From contig CAZJAZ010000023.1 in assembly GCA_964544305.1 (NCBI GenBank), positions 1 to 41,439 on the forward strand: 41,439 bases of DNA, read 5' to 3'. Source of the DNA: JAFDWI01 sp964544305 (GTDB lineage: Bacteria > Actinomycetota > Acidimicrobiia > Acidimicrobiales > Iamiaceae). The notes below the pieces were generated by a model. That model was not told where the DNA came from and did not search any database. It was given only the letters and a program-made list of their open reading frames with translations. The translations under genes were made by a program, and so were the position numbers. The first letter of the stretch is position 1; every line of letters starts with the position of its first letter. Below are positions 40,826 to 41,439 of this stretch, piece after piece.

Positions 40826-41208
40826 CCCGCGGTCTCGCGGACACCTCGGTGTTCATTGCACGCGAAACGGGGCGGAGCATCGATGTCGCCAACGTCCCTG
40901 ATGAGCTGGCCGTGTCCGCGATCACCATCGGCGAGTTGCGCGCGGGGGTACTAGTGGCAATCGACACCACGGCACGCTCCCGCCGTCTGGACACCCTCAC
41001 CGCCGCGCTTGCATTGCAACCCATACCCGTCGACGACGACGTCGCCGCGTCATGGGCTCAGTTGCGGGTCCTGTTGCGCGACCTGAACAAGCGCATGCCG
41101 ATAAACGACTCGTGGATTGCGGCCACGGCAATGGCACTCGAGGTTCCCGTCGTCACCCAAGACGACGACTACCCCGACCTTCCTGGTCTCGCGGTCATCC
41201 GCGTCTGA
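40822..41208 (+). CDS. vapC: PIN-domain toxin (VapC-type) of the Phd/PIN pair
   Basis: GTG 40822 gives 128 residues: RGLADTSVFIARETGR with the first Asp, ITIGELRAGVLVA with the Glu, MPINDSWIAATAMALEVPVV with the third acidic residue, and TQDDDYPDLPGLAVIRV with the fourth. This is the layout of FitB/VapC-type ribonuclease toxins. The module looks intact and lies directly after a truncated gene on the other strand. Confidence 0.9.
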   Translation: MTRGLADTSVFIARETGRSIDVANVPDELAVSAITIGELRAGVLVAIDTTARSRRLDTLTAALALQPIPVDDDVAASWAQLRVLLRDLNKRMPINDSWIAATAMALEVPVVTQDDDYPDLPGLAVIRV

Positions 41209-41439
41209 ATCGCGTGGGCTTTGGTGCAGGGTGTTTTCACGTCAGGACCCAGCATTGGTCGGCCTGGTCCGCGAGGAGGTCCACGAAGCTTCATCGGCGT
41301 TGCGTCCGTGTCTGGATTGGTCACGCCAGCTGCCAAACCCTGAAGACGTTTGGAGGCGACTCGGCCGCCTTTGGCGTCAACCATGGCAAGGTGTTTGTGA
41401 AGCGACAGTTACGGGCATTGCGCGCTCCCATGGGAGCGT
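41209..41439. other. Right-end stretch without an assignable gene
   Basis: A plus-strand frame from GTG 41231 stays open to the window end and reads VFSRQDPALVGLVREEVHEA early on, with many Trp and Arg later; another plus frame and a minus frame are also open, so none can be chosen. A perfect 16-bp palindrome CGCTCCCATGGGAGCG (41423-41438) ends the window. A gene may continue beyond the right edge. Confidence 0.3.

Noticed and set aside
1..41439. tRNA, rRNA or riboswitch genes
   Set aside because: Searched by eye for T-loop GTTCGA patterns, conserved rRNA segments and common riboswitch cores in intergenic stretches; none was convincing. A covariance-model search would be decisive.

Overview
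The window looks like an actinobacterial scaffold. Evidence: GC-rich codon third positions, frequent GTG and TTG starts, many 4-nt stop/start overlaps, secreted proteins with Thr/Ser-rich low-complexity linkers, and a recC-recB-recD operon. The Thr-rich exported proteins, DUF4214/RCC1 and pentapeptide secreted proteins suggest the Acidimicrobiia (Ilumatobacter-like), but that placement is inference; no rRNA or tRNA gene was seen. Two runs of exactly 100 N (8191-8290 and 37264-37363) are scaffold gaps, so this is probably a draft or metagenome-derived assembly. The second gap lies inside one DEAD-box helicase gene whose two ends are both visible, which supports that join.

Layout. 1-5.3 kb: end of a lipoprotein gene, an AbrB/PIN toxin-antitoxin (TA) pair, a DUF6933-type gene, a two-gene operon of an ECF-like sigma factor with an unrecognised 453-residue protein, and a two-gene module with a nucleotidyltransferase-fold protein. 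5.4-10.1 kb: a VWA protein followed by a dual-specificity-type phosphatase, remnants of ccdA- and vapC-like genes, a DNA methyltransferase cut by gap 1, and an acyl-CoA synthetase. 10.1-19.6 kb: an envelope block with a lipoprotein, a DUF4214-RCC1 protein, a 1207-residue pentapeptide-repeat lipoprotein, a membrane protein with a small overlapping ORF before it, and an L-type-lectin-like protein, with a PadR regulator among them. 19.8-21.0 kb: a compact antitoxin-Fic-HTH operon. 21.3-25.4 kb: VOC and DUF4345-like genes and a GntR(YtrA-type)-membrane protein operon with an in-frame TGA. 25.4-27.4 kb: divergent RHH/PIN and MazEF-like TA pairs with palindromic operators, then a 3'-truncated reductase gene. 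27.6-37.0 kb: recC, recB and recD, overlapping and co-directional. 37.2-41.4 kb: DEAD-box helicase, HAD hydrolase, a VOC gene between gene remnants, and a Phd/PIN TA pair.

How it fits together. Five recognisable TA loci (AbrB/PIN, Fic, RHH/PIN, MazEF, Phd/PIN), one possible extra module (nucleotidyltransferase pair) and two TA remnants sit in about 41 kb, beside a methyltransferase and RecBCD. This is the texture of a genomic region that gains and loses small selfish or defence modules around ordinary housekeeping genes. Several TA promoters carry clear inverted repeats next to or over the start codon. The most distinctive items are the VbhA-like antitoxin/Fic/HTH operon, the concentric palindrome at mazE, the sigma-factor/unknown-protein pair, the nucleotidyltransferase lacking one expected acidic residue, and the membrane ORF split by a TGA.
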